NCBI GenBank assembly: GCA_003343845.1
Contig: QAKK01000038.1
Location: forward strand, 1 to 64,000
DNA from: Oscillospiraceae bacterium
GTDB lineage: Bacteria > Bacillota > Clostridia > Oscillospirales > CAG-272
DNA: 64,000 bases
Direction: 5' to 3'
Below are positions 42,731-52,006 of the stretch, in pieces; within the stretch, counting starts at the first letter, position 1, and each line of letters opens with the position of its first letter. The position numbers were made by a program, and so were the translations under genes. The notes beneath the pieces were generated by a model that ran no database searches, was not told where the DNA came from, and saw only the letters and a program-made list of their open reading frames with translations.

Positions 42731-43438
42731 TTATTTTACGATCGTACCGATCTCTTCGCCCGTGACGGCACGATAGATGTTCTCGGGGTTGTCCAGACCG
42801 AAGACAAGAATCGGAATGTGGTTGTCCATGCAGAAGGAGGTCGCCGTGGAGTCCATGGCGGCAAGTCCGCGGGACAGAATCTCCTGGTATGTAATCGCGT
42901 CGATCTTGGTTGCCGTTTTGTCCACGCGCGGGTCCGCGGTGTACACGCCGTCGATGTTCTTGGCGAGCAGCACGACGTCCGCATTGATTTCAGCCGCACG
43001 CAGCACGGCGGCGGTGTCGGTCGAGAAATACGGCGAACCGAGCCCGCAGCCGAAGATCACGACGCGACCCTTTTCCAGATGGCGGACGGCACGCGCACGG
43101 ATGTACGGCTCTGCCATGGCGCGCATTTCGATGGCAGTCATCACGCGGGTGGTGATGCCGGCGCGCTCAAAGGCGTCCTGCAGCGCCAGCGCGTTGATCG
43201 CGGTGGCAAGCATGCCCATGTGGTCGGCGCGCACGCGATCCATGTTCACGCCCTGTCTGCCGCGCCAGATGTTGCCCGCGCCGACGATGACGCCGACCTC
43301 GACGCCTGCCTCGACGCATTTTTTGATGACTTTTGCAATTTCGTCAATGAACGCATGGTTGTAAATTCCCTCTGCGTCGCGCGCCAGTGCCTCGCCTGAG
43401 AGCTTGAGCAGAACGCGCTTATATTTGATTTCTGCCAT
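42731..43438 (-). CDS. pyrH: UMP kinase
   Basis: A 235-residue hexameric UMP kinase of the amino-acid-kinase fold ([53 protein letters not shown]). It makes UDP. It is normally found after tsf; here tsf is on the other strand 11 kb away. Its own promoter precedes it. Confidence 0.97.
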   Translation of the reverse strand: MAEIKYKRVLLKLSGEALARDAEGIYNHAFIDEIAKVIKKCVEAGVEVGVIVGAGNIWRGRQGVNMDRVRADHMGMLATAINALALQDAFERAGITTRVMTAIEMRAMAEPYIRARAVRHLEKGRVVIFGCGLGSPYFSTDTAAVLRAAEINADVVLLAKNIDGVYTADPRVDKTATKIDAITYQEILSRGLAAMDSTATSFCMDNHIPILVFGLDNPENIYRAVTGEEIGTIVK

Positions 43439-43480
43439 GACCGATATCCTTTCCGATGGATCAACATTTTTATCATATCT

Positions 43481-43509
43481 ATTTTATACGATATGCGGCG
43501 ATTTGTAAA
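43481..43509 (-). promoter_or_regulatory. pyrH promoter
   Basis: Minus strand -35 TTTACA (43509-43504), 17 bp, -10 TAAAAT (43486-43481). Confidence 0.65.
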
Positions 43510-43605
43510 CCTTTTTTTGCAGATATGAAGAAAAACCTTGCGGGAGAGCAGCGCGGGAGCGACGGGAGCAAGCCGCCGCCCTACAAAGTGGGTGCGTTTC
43601 TCAGG

Positions 43606-43623
43606 CTTCCCCCAAGAGGGAAG
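43606..43623. repeat. Dispersed CTTCCCC-type inverted repeat
   Basis: CTTCCCCCAAGAGGGAAG between polC and pyrH, related to copies at 5662 and 31988. Confidence 0.55.
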
Positions 43624-43656
43624 GCTTTGCGTTACACAAGGGAGGCTTAATGACAA

Positions 43657-46600
43657 TCAAAAGAACGTATACTGGTTCGTTTCGCTGAGGTTTTTCAGCG
43701 CGCCGCTCTGGGAAAGAATTTCGATGACGCTCTTGTTCAGCTTGGCGCGCTCGCGCAGCTCCTCGATCGAGAAAAACTCGCCGTCGGCGCGCGCCTCGAC
43801 AATCTTCTGCGCCGCGCCCTCGCCGAGTCCGCCGAGCGCCGCGAAGGGCAGGCGGATCTTTCCGTTCTCGGGCAGGAACGCCGTGGCGTCCGACTTGTAG
43901 AGATCGACGGGCAGGAACACCACGCCGCGCGCAAGCGCTTCCCGCGCAAGCGACAGCGCCGTGACGGTTTCTGCCTCCTTCTGCGTGGCGTCCGGCTTCT
44001 TGGACAGCTCCTCGATCGTGGCGCTGACCGCGCCTCTGCCGCGCATCACAATATCGCCGTCAAAGCCGCCGGGCGCGACCGTGAAGTACGCCGCGTAGAA
44101 TTCCATCGGATAGTAGATCTTGTACCACGCAAGGCGGATCGCACTCATGACATATGCCGCAGCGTGCGCCTTCGGGAACATGTATTTGATCTTTTTGCAG
44201 GAGGCGATGTACCACTCGGGCACATCGTGCTTCAGCATCTCTTCCTCCCACTCGGGCTTGACACCCTTGCCTTTGCGGACGGCTTCCATGATGTCAAACG
44301 AGAGTTTATTTTCCAGCCCGTGGCGGATGAGATAGAGCATGATGCCGTCGCGTGTACCCACGACCTCGGAGATCGTGCAGGTCCCCGCCTTGATGAGGTC
44401 CTGTGCGTTGCCGAGCCACACGTCGGTGCCGTGCGTCAGACCCGAGATCTGCAAAAGGTCGGCAAAGGTCTTCGGCTTTGCGTCCTCGAGAACGCCCTGG
44501 ATGAAGCGCGTGCCCATCTCGGGCAGCCCGAGCGTGCCGAGGTTGCAGCCGATGTCGTCCGGCGTGACGCCGAGCGGCGCACAGCTTTCAAACAGCTCGT
44601 AGGCGGCGCGGTCGTTCATCTTCACGTCCATGACACTCGTGTGCGTATAGCGCTCGAGCATCTTGTACTTGGTCGGCATATCGTGCCCCAGCTCGTCCAG
44701 CTTCAGAATGGTATCGTGCAGATACGAGAACTGGAAGTGCGTGGTGACGATGTTGGAGTTGGGGTCGTCTGCCGGATGCTGCACCGGCGAGAAGTCGTAG
44801 ATGCTGTATTCCTTCGGCACAACGATGATGCCGCCGGGGTGCTGTCCCGTGGTGCGCTTGACACCGACGCAGCCTGCGATCAGACGGTCGATGTCCGCAC
44901 GGCAAAGTGAGATGCCTTTTTCCTCGAGGTACTTCGAGACGAAGCCGAACGCCGTCTTGGACGCCAGCGTGCCGATCGTACCCGCACGGAAGACGTTTTC
45001 GCTGCCGAACAGTTCCTCGGTATATTTATGCACCTTACCCTGCACGTCGCCCGAGAAGTTGAGGTCGATATCCGGCGACTTGTCGCCGAAGAAGCCGAGG
45101 AAGGTCTCAAACGGAATGTCGTGCCCGTCGCCGCGCAGCGGACCGCCGCAGACCGGGCAGGTCTTGTCCGGCAGGTCAAAGCCCGAGCCGACCGAGCCGT
45201 CGGTGAAGAACTCGCTGTATTTGCACTTCGGGCAGACATAGTGCGGCGGCAGCGGGTTGACCTCGGAGATGCCCGCCATCGACGCGACGAAGGACGAGCC
45301 GACCGAGCCGCGCGAGCCGACAAGGTAGCCCTGGCTCTCACTGTAGGCAACCAGCTTCTGCGCGATGATGTAGAGCACGGCAAAGCCGTGCTTGATAATG
45401 GAGTCCAGCTCCTTTTCCAGACGCGCGGATACGATCTCGGGCAGATCGTCGCCGTAGAGCGCGCGGGCGTGCTCCCAGCACATCCGCTGCAGGTCTTCCT
45501 CCGCGCCCTCCATGTTCGGCGTGTAGGTTCCCTTCGGGATCGGGCGGATGTCCTCGATCATGTCATTGATCCGGTTTGTGTTTTCAACGACCACCTCGTA
45601 GGCGGTCTCTTCGCCGAGGTAGGAGAATTCCTCAAGCATCTCGTCGGTGGTGCGCAGGTAAAGCCCGACGTCCTTGTCTGCGTCCGAAAACTTCATGCCG
45701 GAGAGCAGAATCTTGCGGTAGATCTCATCCTCTTTGTTCATGAAGTGCGCGTCGCAGGTGGCAACGACCGGCTTGCCGAGCTTTTTGCCCAGCGCGACGA
45801 TCTTGCGGTTGAGGTCGCGCAGGCCCTCGTCGTCCGCGACCTTGCCCTCCGCAATCAGGAAGCGGTTGTTGCAGATCGGCTGGATCTCGAGGTAGTCATA
45901 AAACGAGGCGATGCGCTCGATCTCGTCCTGCGACTGCCCGTCCAGCACGGCGCGGAACAGCTCGCCCGCCTCGCAGGCGGAGCCGATGATCAGCCCGTCG
46001 CGGTATTGCTCCAACACGGTCTTCGGGATGCGGGGATTGCGGCGGTAGTATTGCAGATAGCTCATCGAGATGAGGCGGTACAGGTTTTTCAGCCCGACGA
46101 GGTTTTTGACCAGAATGATCTGATGATAGGTGCGCAGATTCAGCGGGTCGGCATTCGACTTCATGACCTCGTTGATACGCCCGAGGTCGGAAATGCCCTC
46201 GTTCATCAGCTGCTCGGACATCTTGAAGTAGATCATTGCCAGCATCTCCGCGTCGTCGCAGGCGCGGTGATGGTTGAAGTCGCCGAGTCCGTAATGCTCG
46301 GCAAGGATGTCCAGCTTGTGCTTCTTCAGCGTGGGGTTGGCAAAGCGGGAAAGTGCCACCGTGTCGAGATAGGGATTGGTGAAGGGAATCTTCAGCTTTT
46401 CGGCGGCGGCACGGATGAAGCTCGTATCGAAGTTTGCGTTGTGCGCGATCAGCATGCGGTCGCCTGCAAATTCGAGAAAGGCGGGGATCGCCGTGTCGAT
46501 CTTCGGCGCGTCCGCCACCATCTCGTCGGTGATGCCGGTCAGTTCCGTGATCTTTTCGGGGATGGGCATCTCGGGGTTGACAAAGGTGTTGAAGCGGTCC

Positions 46601-48030
46601 AGCACCTTGCCCTCACGGATGCGCACCGCGCCGATCTCGGTGATGCCGCAGTTCGACACCGAGAGACCGGTGGTCTCAATATCGAAGACGATAAACTCGC
46701 TGTCCAGCCGCTTGTCGCATTTGCCGTAGAGCGCGCGGGCGGTGTCGTCCACAAAATAGGCTTCCATGCCGTAGATGACCTTCACGCCGCCTTGCTTTTC
46801 GGCTGCGAGCATCATCTCGGGGAAGGACTGCACGTTACCGTGATCGGTGATGGCGATGGCGGGATGCCCCCAGCGCTTTGCCGTGGCAATGGCGTCGGCG
46901 GGGTCGATGATGGCGTCCATCTGCGACATGACGCTGTGCATGTGCAGCTCCACGCGTTTTTTCTCGGCTTTGTCGGCGCGCAGCACGGCTTTGATCTCCA
47001 TGATGTGCTGCGGGCGCATGATGTTCTCGCCGAGGAAGTCGTCGCCGCGCACACGCCCGTAGACGGCGTAGCACTTGCCGGTCTTCATGTCGCCGACAAA
47101 GCCCGCCTCCTCCTTCGGAAGGGCGGCGCGCAGATAAATCGAGGAATCGCCGTCCGTGATGCCGATGGTGACATTGGTCTTGTCGCCGCGGCGGGTATCC
47201 TTGGTCTCGATGGAGTAGACCTTGCCCATGACGATGAAGCTGCCGGTGCGGGACTGCAATTCGCGGATCGCCGTCGGCGTGTTGAAGGTGAACTCATCGC
47301 CGAGGATCTGCTTCGGCTCGCTTGTGTCAAAGGTCATGCAGCCGCTGGTGAACAGACTGTCACCCAGCTGGGATGCACCGTGCTCTTCTTTTGAAATGGT
47401 GGCAACGACCGGACCGCGCGGCGCTGTTTCCTCGGCGGCGGGCGCCTTGTGCGGCATGGTGCGCTCGGCGGCGAGGGCGCGGCGGACATCATCGTCCATG
47501 CGGCGCAGCTCGTCGTCAAAGATCTGCCGCCGCATGCTCTGCACATCGGCGGTATCGCCCTCTTTGATCTCGACTTTGTAGTCCAGTCCGAACTCGCTCC
47601 TGATGATCCCGGCGATGACATCTGCCGTGTGCGCCGCGTCGAGAATGCCGATGCCGCCCATGCCGAACGGAATGCCGATCTCGATCTTTCCGTCGCCGAC
47701 GCGGACATCCGCATAGCCGAAAAAGCCCTTGGAGACCGTGCCGACGCGCTCGGTCTCGAGAAGGACTGCGGGAATGTATGCTTTGTCAAACAGCTCTGCC
47801 GGATAATGCGGCAGAATGCGCATCGAATTCAGCCGGTAGGCTGCGGCGATGCCGCCTTCGATGGCGTACAGTTCCTTTTTGTCGACAAGCGCGGGAAAAT
47901 CGGCGCGGATCTCCGCCATGCGCAGTGCTTTGTCGGCGCGCAGCGAAATGTTTGCCGCCGTGTCGAGCAGGGCGCGCTCCCGCGCCGAGGGCGTGTATTT
48001 CTCGAAAATCTCCAGGATCGTTTTTGCCAT
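43657..48030 (-). CDS. polC: DNA polymerase III PolC (Gram-positive type)
   Basis: A 1457-residue replicative polymerase with full PolC order: N-terminal region, OB domain (about 240-340), PHP domain (KRVELHMHSVMSQMDA), inserted DEDD exonuclease (FIVFDIETTGLS, MLIAHNANFDTSF), second PHP part, Cys-rich finger (CPKCKYSEFF, CPVCGG) and polymerase palm (DIDLNFSGDVQG, with GQHPGGIIVVP). It copies both strands at the fork with proofreading. The ribosome binding site is weak (GGTAGGACA). It lies upstream of pyrH, while in most Firmicutes polC follows rseP. Confidence 0.97.
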   Translation of the reverse strand: MAKTILEIFEKYTPSARERALLDTAANISLRADKALRMAEIRADFPALVDKKELYAIEGGIAAAYRLNSMRILPHYPAELFDKAYIPAVLLETERVGTVSKGFFGYADVRVGDGKIEIGIPFGMGGIGILDAAHTADVIAGIIRSEFGLDYKVEIKEGDTADVQSMRRQIFDDELRRMDDDVRRALAAERTMPHKAPAAEETAPRGPVVATISKEEHGASQLGDSLFTSGCMTFDTSEPKQILGDEFTFNTPTAIRELQSRTGSFIVMGKVYSIETKDTRRGDKTNVTIGITDGDSSIYLRAALPKEEAGFVGDMKTGKCYAVYGRVRGDDFLGENIMRPQHIMEIKAVLRADKAEKKRVELHMHSVMSQMDAIIDPADAIATAKRWGHPAIAITDHGNVQSFPEMMLAAEKQGGVKVIYGMEAYFVDDTARALYGKCDKRLDSEFIVFDIETTGLSVSNCGITEIGAVRIREGKVLDRFNTFVNPEMPIPEKITELTGITDEMVADAPKIDTAIPAFLEFAGDRMLIAHNANFDTSFIRAAAEKLKIPFTNPYLDTVALSRFANPTLKKHKLDILAEHYGLGDFNHHRACDDAEMLAMIYFKMSEQLMNEGISDLGRINEVMKSNADPLNLRTYHQIILVKNLVGLKNLYRLISMSYLQYYRRNPRIPKTVLEQYRDGLIIGSACEAGELFRAVLDGQSQDEIERIASFYDYLEIQPICNNRFLIAEGKVADDEGLRDLNRKIVALGKKLGKPVVATCDAHFMNKEDEIYRKILLSGMKFSDADKDVGLYLRTTDEMLEEFSYLGEETAYEVVVENTNRINDMIEDIRPIPKGTYTPNMEGAEEDLQRMCWEHARALYGDDLPEIVSARLEKELDSIIKHGFAVLYIIAQKLVAYSESQGYLVGSRGSVGSSFVASMAGISEVNPLPPHYVCPKCKYSEFFTDGSVGSGFDLPDKTCPVCGGPLRGDGHDIPFETFLGFFGDKSPDIDLNFSGDVQGKVHKYTEELFGSENVFRAGTIGTLASKTAFGFVSKYLEEKGISLCRADIDRLIAGCVGVKRTTGQHPGGIIVVPKEYSIYDFSPVQHPADDPNSNIVTTHFQFSYLHDTILKLDELGHDMPTKYKMLERYTHTSVMDVKMNDRAAYELFESCAPLGVTPDDIGCNLGTLGLPEMGTRFIQGVLEDAKPKTFADLLQISGLTHGTDVWLGNAQDLIKAGTCTISEVVGTRDGIMLYLIRHGLENKLSFDIMEAVRKGKGVKPEWEEEMLKHDVPEWYIASCKKIKYMFPKAHAAAYVMSAIRLAWYKIYYPMEFYAAYFTVAPGGFDGDIVMRGRGAVSATIEELSKKPDATQKEAETVTALSLAREALARGVVFLPVDLYKSDATAFLPENGKIRLPFAALGGLGEGAAQKIVEARADGEFFSIEELRERAKLNKSVIEILSQSGALKNLSETNQYTFF

Positions 48031-48041
48031 TGTCCTACCGC

Positions 48042-48923
48042 TTACTTAATAAAATTGATGGCGCCGTGCAGGTTGCGGATGCGTACCGCGCCCTCCGTGC
48101 GCTTGTATTCGCCGTCCAGCGACCATGCGGTCGGCTCGGCAGGGGTCACCACAAGCTCGGACGCCTTGAAAAATTCAAAGCGATCGTTGTCAAAGCGACT
48201 GCTTGTGAGCGAATTGATAATCACGCTGAGATCGCCGATCATCTTCGGCATCTTGATCAGCAGCACTTCAAACATGCCGTCGTTTAAGGAGACCAGCTCA
48301 TCCTTCAGTTTAACGACGCCGCCGAACGAGGTGGAATTGGCAATGGCGCCGAACACATATTCGCCCGAAAGCTCCCGACCATCTGCAACGAGCTTCACAT
48401 AATAGGGCTTGATGCTGCCGAGGTCCTTGATGCCCTCAAAGACATAGGCGGCGTGACCGAACACATTCTTCACATCCTGGGGCGCGTTGTAGGACGCCGC
48501 GGTAAACGCGCCGAAGGAAGCGACATAAGTAAAATAGCTGTCATCAAATTTACCGACATCCAGCGGCAACGGCATGCTGTTTGCAATGGCGTGCGCCGCC
48601 TTTTTGATGTCGGCGGGAATGCCCATGCTGGAGGCAAAATCGTTGGTGCTGCCGCAGGGAATATAGCCGAGCGGGATGGTCACGCCCGCATCCAGCATGC
48701 CGCTGATGGTCTCATTGAGCGTGCCGTCGCCGCCGCAGCAGACAATGCGGTCAAAGTCGCCGCCGCGGGCAGCAAATTCCGCCGCGTCGCCGCGCCTGCC
48801 GGTCACCATGACGGTGGTGGCAAAGCCGCCCGCCGAGAAGATGGAGATCACGTCGAGCAGAAGCGGGCGCAGCCGCTTGGTTCCCGCCACGGGATTGACG
48901 ATCATCAATAACTTTTTTTCCAT
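48042..48923 (-). CDS. Diacylglycerol/lipid kinase family protein
   Basis: A 293-residue YegS/DgkB-type kinase with NPVAGT, CCGGDGTLNETISGML (nucleotide site) and PLGYIPCGSTNDFASSM. It probably phosphorylates diacylglycerol or a related lipid, feeding phosphatidic acid to CdsA, which is downstream on the same strand. The stop is 11 bases before the polC start, so the two are co-transcribed. Confidence 0.92.
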   Translation of the reverse strand: MEKKLLMIVNPVAGTKRLRPLLLDVISIFSAGGFATTVMVTGRRGDAAEFAARGGDFDRIVCCGGDGTLNETISGMLDAGVTIPLGYIPCGSTNDFASSMGIPADIKKAAHAIANSMPLPLDVGKFDDSYFTYVASFGAFTAASYNAPQDVKNVFGHAAYVFEGIKDLGSIKPYYVKLVADGRELSGEYVFGAIANSTSFGGVVKLKDELVSLNDGMFEVLLIKMPKMIGDLSVIINSLTSSRFDNDRFEFFKASELVVTPAEPTAWSLDGEYKRTEGAVRIRNLHGAINFIK

Positions 48924-48959
48924 GTCACAACCTCCGAAAAGTCCGGGTACAGTGTTTAC

Positions 48960-48988
48960 ATTATAGCATAGTTTTTCCGGCGCGGCAA
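48960..48988 (-). promoter_or_regulatory. Promoter of the lipid kinase-polC transcript
   Basis: Minus strand -35 TTGCCG (48988-48983), 17 bp, extended -10 TGCTATAAT (48965-48960 for TATAAT). Confidence 0.82.
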
Positions 48989-49003
48989 CGCCTTCGCGAA
49001 AAA

Positions 49004-49801
49004 TCAGAGCGTCGTTGCACTGTCTTCGTCGAGCAGCAGGGCAACCTGCGTGATGAACTTGTCCGGGTCACGGTGCTGCGCCGGTCCCTCGATGTAGATG
49101 TGCCGGCAGATGCCGCGCGTCGGCAGTTGCATTTTTGCGGCGGCATCGCGCAGCCGCGCGTGCATGGCAGGCAGCCCCGCATAGTCGCCGCGCAGTGTGC
49201 AGAGCAGCGCCGGCTGTGCCGGCAGGATGCGCACATGCTCGCCCGTGCTGCCGGGCGGGATGGCAATACAATAGGTGGAGAGGGAGGAGTCGTGCAGCGG
49301 GAACTCGGTGAAAAACATGCGCCTGCCCGTGTCCGAGCCGTACTGCCGCATGGCGGCGGGGATCACATCGCGCAGCTGTGCCATGCGCGCCTCGACCGTG
49401 CCCGCGCGCATGGTGCGCGCATAGACCGTCACGTCGGGCAGGATGACGCGCCTCGGGGCGTCGCCCGTGTCGACAAGGCGGACGCGCAGCTTCTCAATGC
49501 TGAGGTTCAGTTCGTCGCGCATGGCTTCCAGTCGTGCGATCAGCGGCACAAGGTCGGTCTCGTCCGCAAAATACGCGCGGATCTCGTCAAGCGACAGCCC
49601 GAGCTTCTGAAAGATGCGGATTGAGCGGATGCGGGTCAGCGTATCGGTGGTGTAATAGCGGTTGCCCGCGATGCCTTCCTTGACATCCGGCGCGATCAGC
49701 CCGCGATCCTCATAGTTTAAGATCATGCGGCGGGTCAGCCCGAGCGCCCCGGCGACCTCCCCGATGGATAACAGCTGTGCTTTCGGAAAATCCATGTTCA
49801 T
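49004..49801 (-). CDS. MerR-family regulator with GyrI-like effector domain
   Basis: About 265 residues. The MerR helix-turn-helix and wing are LLSIGEVAGALGLTRRMILNYEDRGLI and RYYTTDTLTRIRSIRIFQKL, followed by a coiled coil (LIARLEAMRDELNLSIEKLR) and a C-terminal GyrI/BmrR-like ligand domain (about 125-265). Such proteins sense small hydrophobic or cationic compounds and twist promoters with long spacers. The first Met of MNMDF (49801) is chosen; the second, at 49795, is also possible. It is divergent from a lipoprotein whose promoter has the classic MerR form. Confidence 0.88.
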   Translation of the reverse strand: MNMDFPKAQLLSIGEVAGALGLTRRMILNYEDRGLIAPDVKEGIAGNRYYTTDTLTRIRSIRIFQKLGLSLDEIRAYFADETDLVPLIARLEAMRDELNLSIEKLRVRLVDTGDAPRRVILPDVTVYARTMRAGTVEARMAQLRDVIPAAMRQYGSDTGRRMFFTEFPLHDSSLSTYCIAIPPGSTGEHVRILPAQPALLCTLRGDYAGLPAMHARLRDAAAKMQLPTRGICRHIYIEGPAQHRDPDKFITQVALLLDEDSATTL

Positions 49802-49817
49802 TTTTTCACAAAACCCC

Positions 49818-49848
49818 TTGCATCGTACATTGATGTACGGTATATGAT
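49818..49848 (+). promoter_or_regulatory. MerR-type promoter with 19-bp spacer and central dyad
   Basis: -35 TTGCAT (49818-49823), 19-bp spacer, -10 TATGAT (49843-49848). The perfect palindrome CGTACATTGATGTACG (49824-49839) fills the spacer. This is the hallmark MerR-activated layout. It drives the lipoprotein gene. Confidence 0.85.
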
Positions 49849-49850
49849 AC

Positions 49851-49879
49851 AGTATAGCAGATTCCGGCTGCGGCTGCAA
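49851..49879 (-). promoter_or_regulatory. Promoter of the MerR gene
   Basis: Minus strand -35 TTGCAG (49879-49874), 17 bp, -10 TATACT (49856-49851). It transcribes through the palindrome, so the regulator could also control itself. Confidence 0.7.
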
Positions 49880-49939
49880 GTGGAAATTTCACTGCCGTGC
49901 GGCGGAACCGCAAACTATTTTTTCCAAGGAGACAGAATC

Positions 49940-50494
49940 ATGAAGAAACTGATGACCGTACTGCTCGCGGCAGCCCTTGTGCTGACCGCCGTATTTGCTT
50001 TCACCGCCTGCGGTGATGCGGAGGATGCACCCGGTACGGCGAACGCCGGGAGCACGTCCGCAGCAGAAGACAAGACCCCCGCAGGTACTGCGGAAACGCT
50101 GGAAGACGGCTCGGTCTTCCCGGCTGCCCTTTCGAGCGCGGCTGCATATCCCATCCCCGACCTGACCTACACCACCTGGACGCTTTCGGGCGGCATGGCA
50201 GACGGCAAGGAGATGGAGGAAGCGGATCTGGAAAAGCTGCTGGCAACCGTCGGCGGCACGCTGGAATTCTCGTTCTATGAGAACGGCGAAGTCGATCTCG
50301 ATCGCGCCGACGGAACCTATGCCGGGACCTACGCCCCCCTGCTGGACGGCTACGCGCTCGACATCGTTTTCAGCGATCTCAATTCCGCTTACTATGCCGT
50401 CATGACCGATGTCGAAGGTACGGCGGTGATCATCATCTCGCCCAAGTCCGATTCTGAGATTGCGCTCTACCTGACGCAGATCGAAGTCGGCTGA
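49940..50494 (+). CDS. Predicted lipoprotein under MerR control
   Basis: A 184-residue protein with a lipoprotein signal peptide (MKKLMTVLLAAALVLTAVFA, lipobox FTAC, Cys24). A low-complexity Ala/Thr/Ser/Glu-rich linker follows, then a beta-rich domain of about 110 residues (LTYTTWTLSGGMADGKEME, GTLEFSFYENGEVDLDRADG) that looks like a lipocalin-like or META-type small barrel. Start chosen after AAGGAG at 9 bases. The MerR-type promoter upstream suggests induction by a small compound. Function unknown. Confidence 0.8.
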   Translation: MKKLMTVLLAAALVLTAVFAFTACGDAEDAPGTANAGSTSAAEDKTPAGTAETLEDGSVFPAALSSAAAYPIPDLTYTTWTLSGGMADGKEMEEADLEKLLATVGGTLEFSFYENGEVDLDRADGTYAGTYAPLLDGYALDIVFSDLNSAYYAVMTDVEGTAVIIISPKSDSEIALYLTQIEVG

Positions 50495-50520
50495 TCGCGG
50501 CGGACGCATTACATAAGAGC

Positions 50521-50561
50521 AAACCGAAAAGCGGCTCCCGCAGGGAGCCGCTTTTCGGTTT
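50521..50561. terminator. Bidirectional terminator between lipoprotein and MFS genes
   Basis: Stem AAACCGAAAAGCGGCTCCC (50521-50539) with its perfect complement (50543-50561) and loop GCA. Confidence 0.9.
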
Positions 50562-51723
50562 ATATACGCTTTTTGCCGGAGTTTCGCGCCGCACGTTCCA
50601 GCAGCACGAGCGAGAGGACAAGAAAGACGATCAGCCACACCGGCAGCAGATACAGCGTGGTGCGCTCGGCGACAAGTCCGAACAGCGGCGGGCTGAAGGT
50701 TGAGCCGACATAGGCACTTGCCATCTGCACGCCGATGATCGCCTGTGAATATTCCGCGCCGAAGGTCTTCGGAGTGGAATGGATGATGCTCGGGTAGATC
50801 GGCGCGCAGCCCAGCCCCGTGACGATAAGCCCGAGGATCGCGGTTGGCTCGCCGAAGGGGAGAAAGAGCAGCAGCGCACCGCAGAGCGCGATGCCGATGC
50901 CGAGACGGATCATGCCGCGGTCGCCGATACGCTCGGCGACAAAGCCGGAGAGAAAACGCCCGACCGTCATGCCGATGAAGAACAGGGAAGCGAACGCGGC
51001 GGCGCGCTCGGTTGAGGTGCCGTGTACGCGGACGAGATAGCTGCTTGCCCAAAGCATGGCGACCGATTCGGCGGAACAGTAGGCAAAGAAGCCGACAAGC
51101 AGGCAGGGCACGCCCGGGATGCGCAGTGTACGCCGCAGTCCGAGTACGCGCGATGCGCCGACATTCGTAGTCACGCCCTGCGCGTTCTTCCACATCGGCA
51201 GCGTACAGAGCAGGACCAGCACAATGCCGCTCTGAATATAGGCGACAAACCGATAGCCGTCGTTCCAGACCGTGTGCGAGAGCGCATAGCTCATCAGCAC
51301 GGGGCTGACGATCGTGCCGACGCCCCAGAAGCAGTGCAGCCAGCTCATATGCCGCGAGGAATAGTGCATGGCGACATAGTTGTTCAGCGCCGCGTCGATC
51401 GCACCGGCGCCGAGCCCGTAGGGCACTGCCCACACGCAGAGCAGCGCGAATTTCGTCGAAAACGAAAAGCCGAAGAGTGCCGCCGCGGTCAGAAACACGC
51501 TTGCCGCGGTGACTTTGCCCGTGCCGAAACGCTTGACCATGCGCTCGGAGAAGAGGCTGGACAGGATGGTGCCGCCCGAGATGATCATGGAGACGATGCC
51601 GACCGAGGCAAGCGGCACGCCGAAGACCTGCTGCATCGCGGGCCAGCCCGAGCCGAGCAGGGAGTCCGGCAGTCCGAGGCTGATAAAGGCAAGATAGATG
51701 ACGGCGAGTAATAAGCTGTACAT
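50560..51723 (-). CDS. MFS transporter
   Basis: A 387-residue protein with about 12 membrane helices and the MFS loop motif between helices 2 and 3 (SERMVKRFGTGKVTA). The second half carries GFVAERIGDRGMIRLGIGIA, a repeat of the motif. Relatives include sugar and drug exchangers; the cargo cannot be told. Its stop lies inside the terminator stem. It is divergent from the iscR-suf operon with a palindrome between the two promoters. Confidence 0.9.
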   Translation of the reverse strand: MYSLLLAVIYLAFISLGLPDSLLGSGWPAMQQVFGVPLASVGIVSMIISGGTILSSLFSERMVKRFGTGKVTAASVFLTAAALFGFSFSTKFALLCVWAVPYGLGAGAIDAALNNYVAMHYSSRHMSWLHCFWGVGTIVSPVLMSYALSHTVWNDGYRFVAYIQSGIVLVLLCTLPMWKNAQGVTTNVGASRVLGLRRTLRIPGVPCLLVGFFAYCSAESVAMLWASSYLVRVHGTSTERAAAFASLFFIGMTVGRFLSGFVAERIGDRGMIRLGIGIALCGALLLFLPFGEPTAILGLIVTGLGCAPIYPSIIHSTPKTFGAEYSQAIIGVQMASAYVGSTFSPPLFGLVAERTTLYLLPVWLIVFLVLSLVLLERAARNSGKKRI

Positions 51724-51765
51724 GAAAAGCTCCGAAATGTTGGATGCGCGGATGCGCTCAATGAC

Positions 51766-51794
51766 AGTATATTGATTCTGCCCGGAAAATGCAA
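51766..51794 (-). promoter_or_regulatory. MFS gene promoter
   Basis: Minus strand -35 TTGCAT (51794-51789), 17 bp, -10 TATACT (51771-51766). Confidence 0.75.
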
Positions 51795-51834
51795 GCGGTA
51801 CGCAGCAAATCGGACAAGTTCCAAACTTTTATGA

Positions 51835-51855
51835 TACCCTTGATTGACAAGGGTA
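51835..51855. promoter_or_regulatory. Palindrome between the MFS and suf promoters
   Basis: Perfect arms TACCCTTG (51835-51842) and CAAGGGTA (51848-51855) with 5-base centre ATTGA. It lies 40 bp upstream of the MFS -35 and 53 bp upstream of the suf -35, a typical place for a shared regulator site. Confidence 0.7.
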
Positions 51856-51908
51856 GAGACCCAAATTCGGCTTTTTCGCATTTTTTTGCGGAATTTGCGC
51901 AAAATCTA

Positions 51909-51937
51909 TTGCAATTTTCAAACCCGCGTTGTATAAT
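51909..51937 (+). promoter_or_regulatory. Promoter of the iscR-suf operon
   Basis: -35 TTGCAA (51909-51914), 17 bp, -10 TATAAT (51932-51937). Confidence 0.85.
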
Positions 51938-52006
51938 GCCCAGTGAAATGATAGGAATTAGGAGCGGCGTGCCCTGTTTTGCATGCCGGAAAGGACAGAA
52001 ACGACG

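Noticed and set aside
45028..47394. 788-residue plus-strand open frame
   Set aside because: Antisense shadow of polC.
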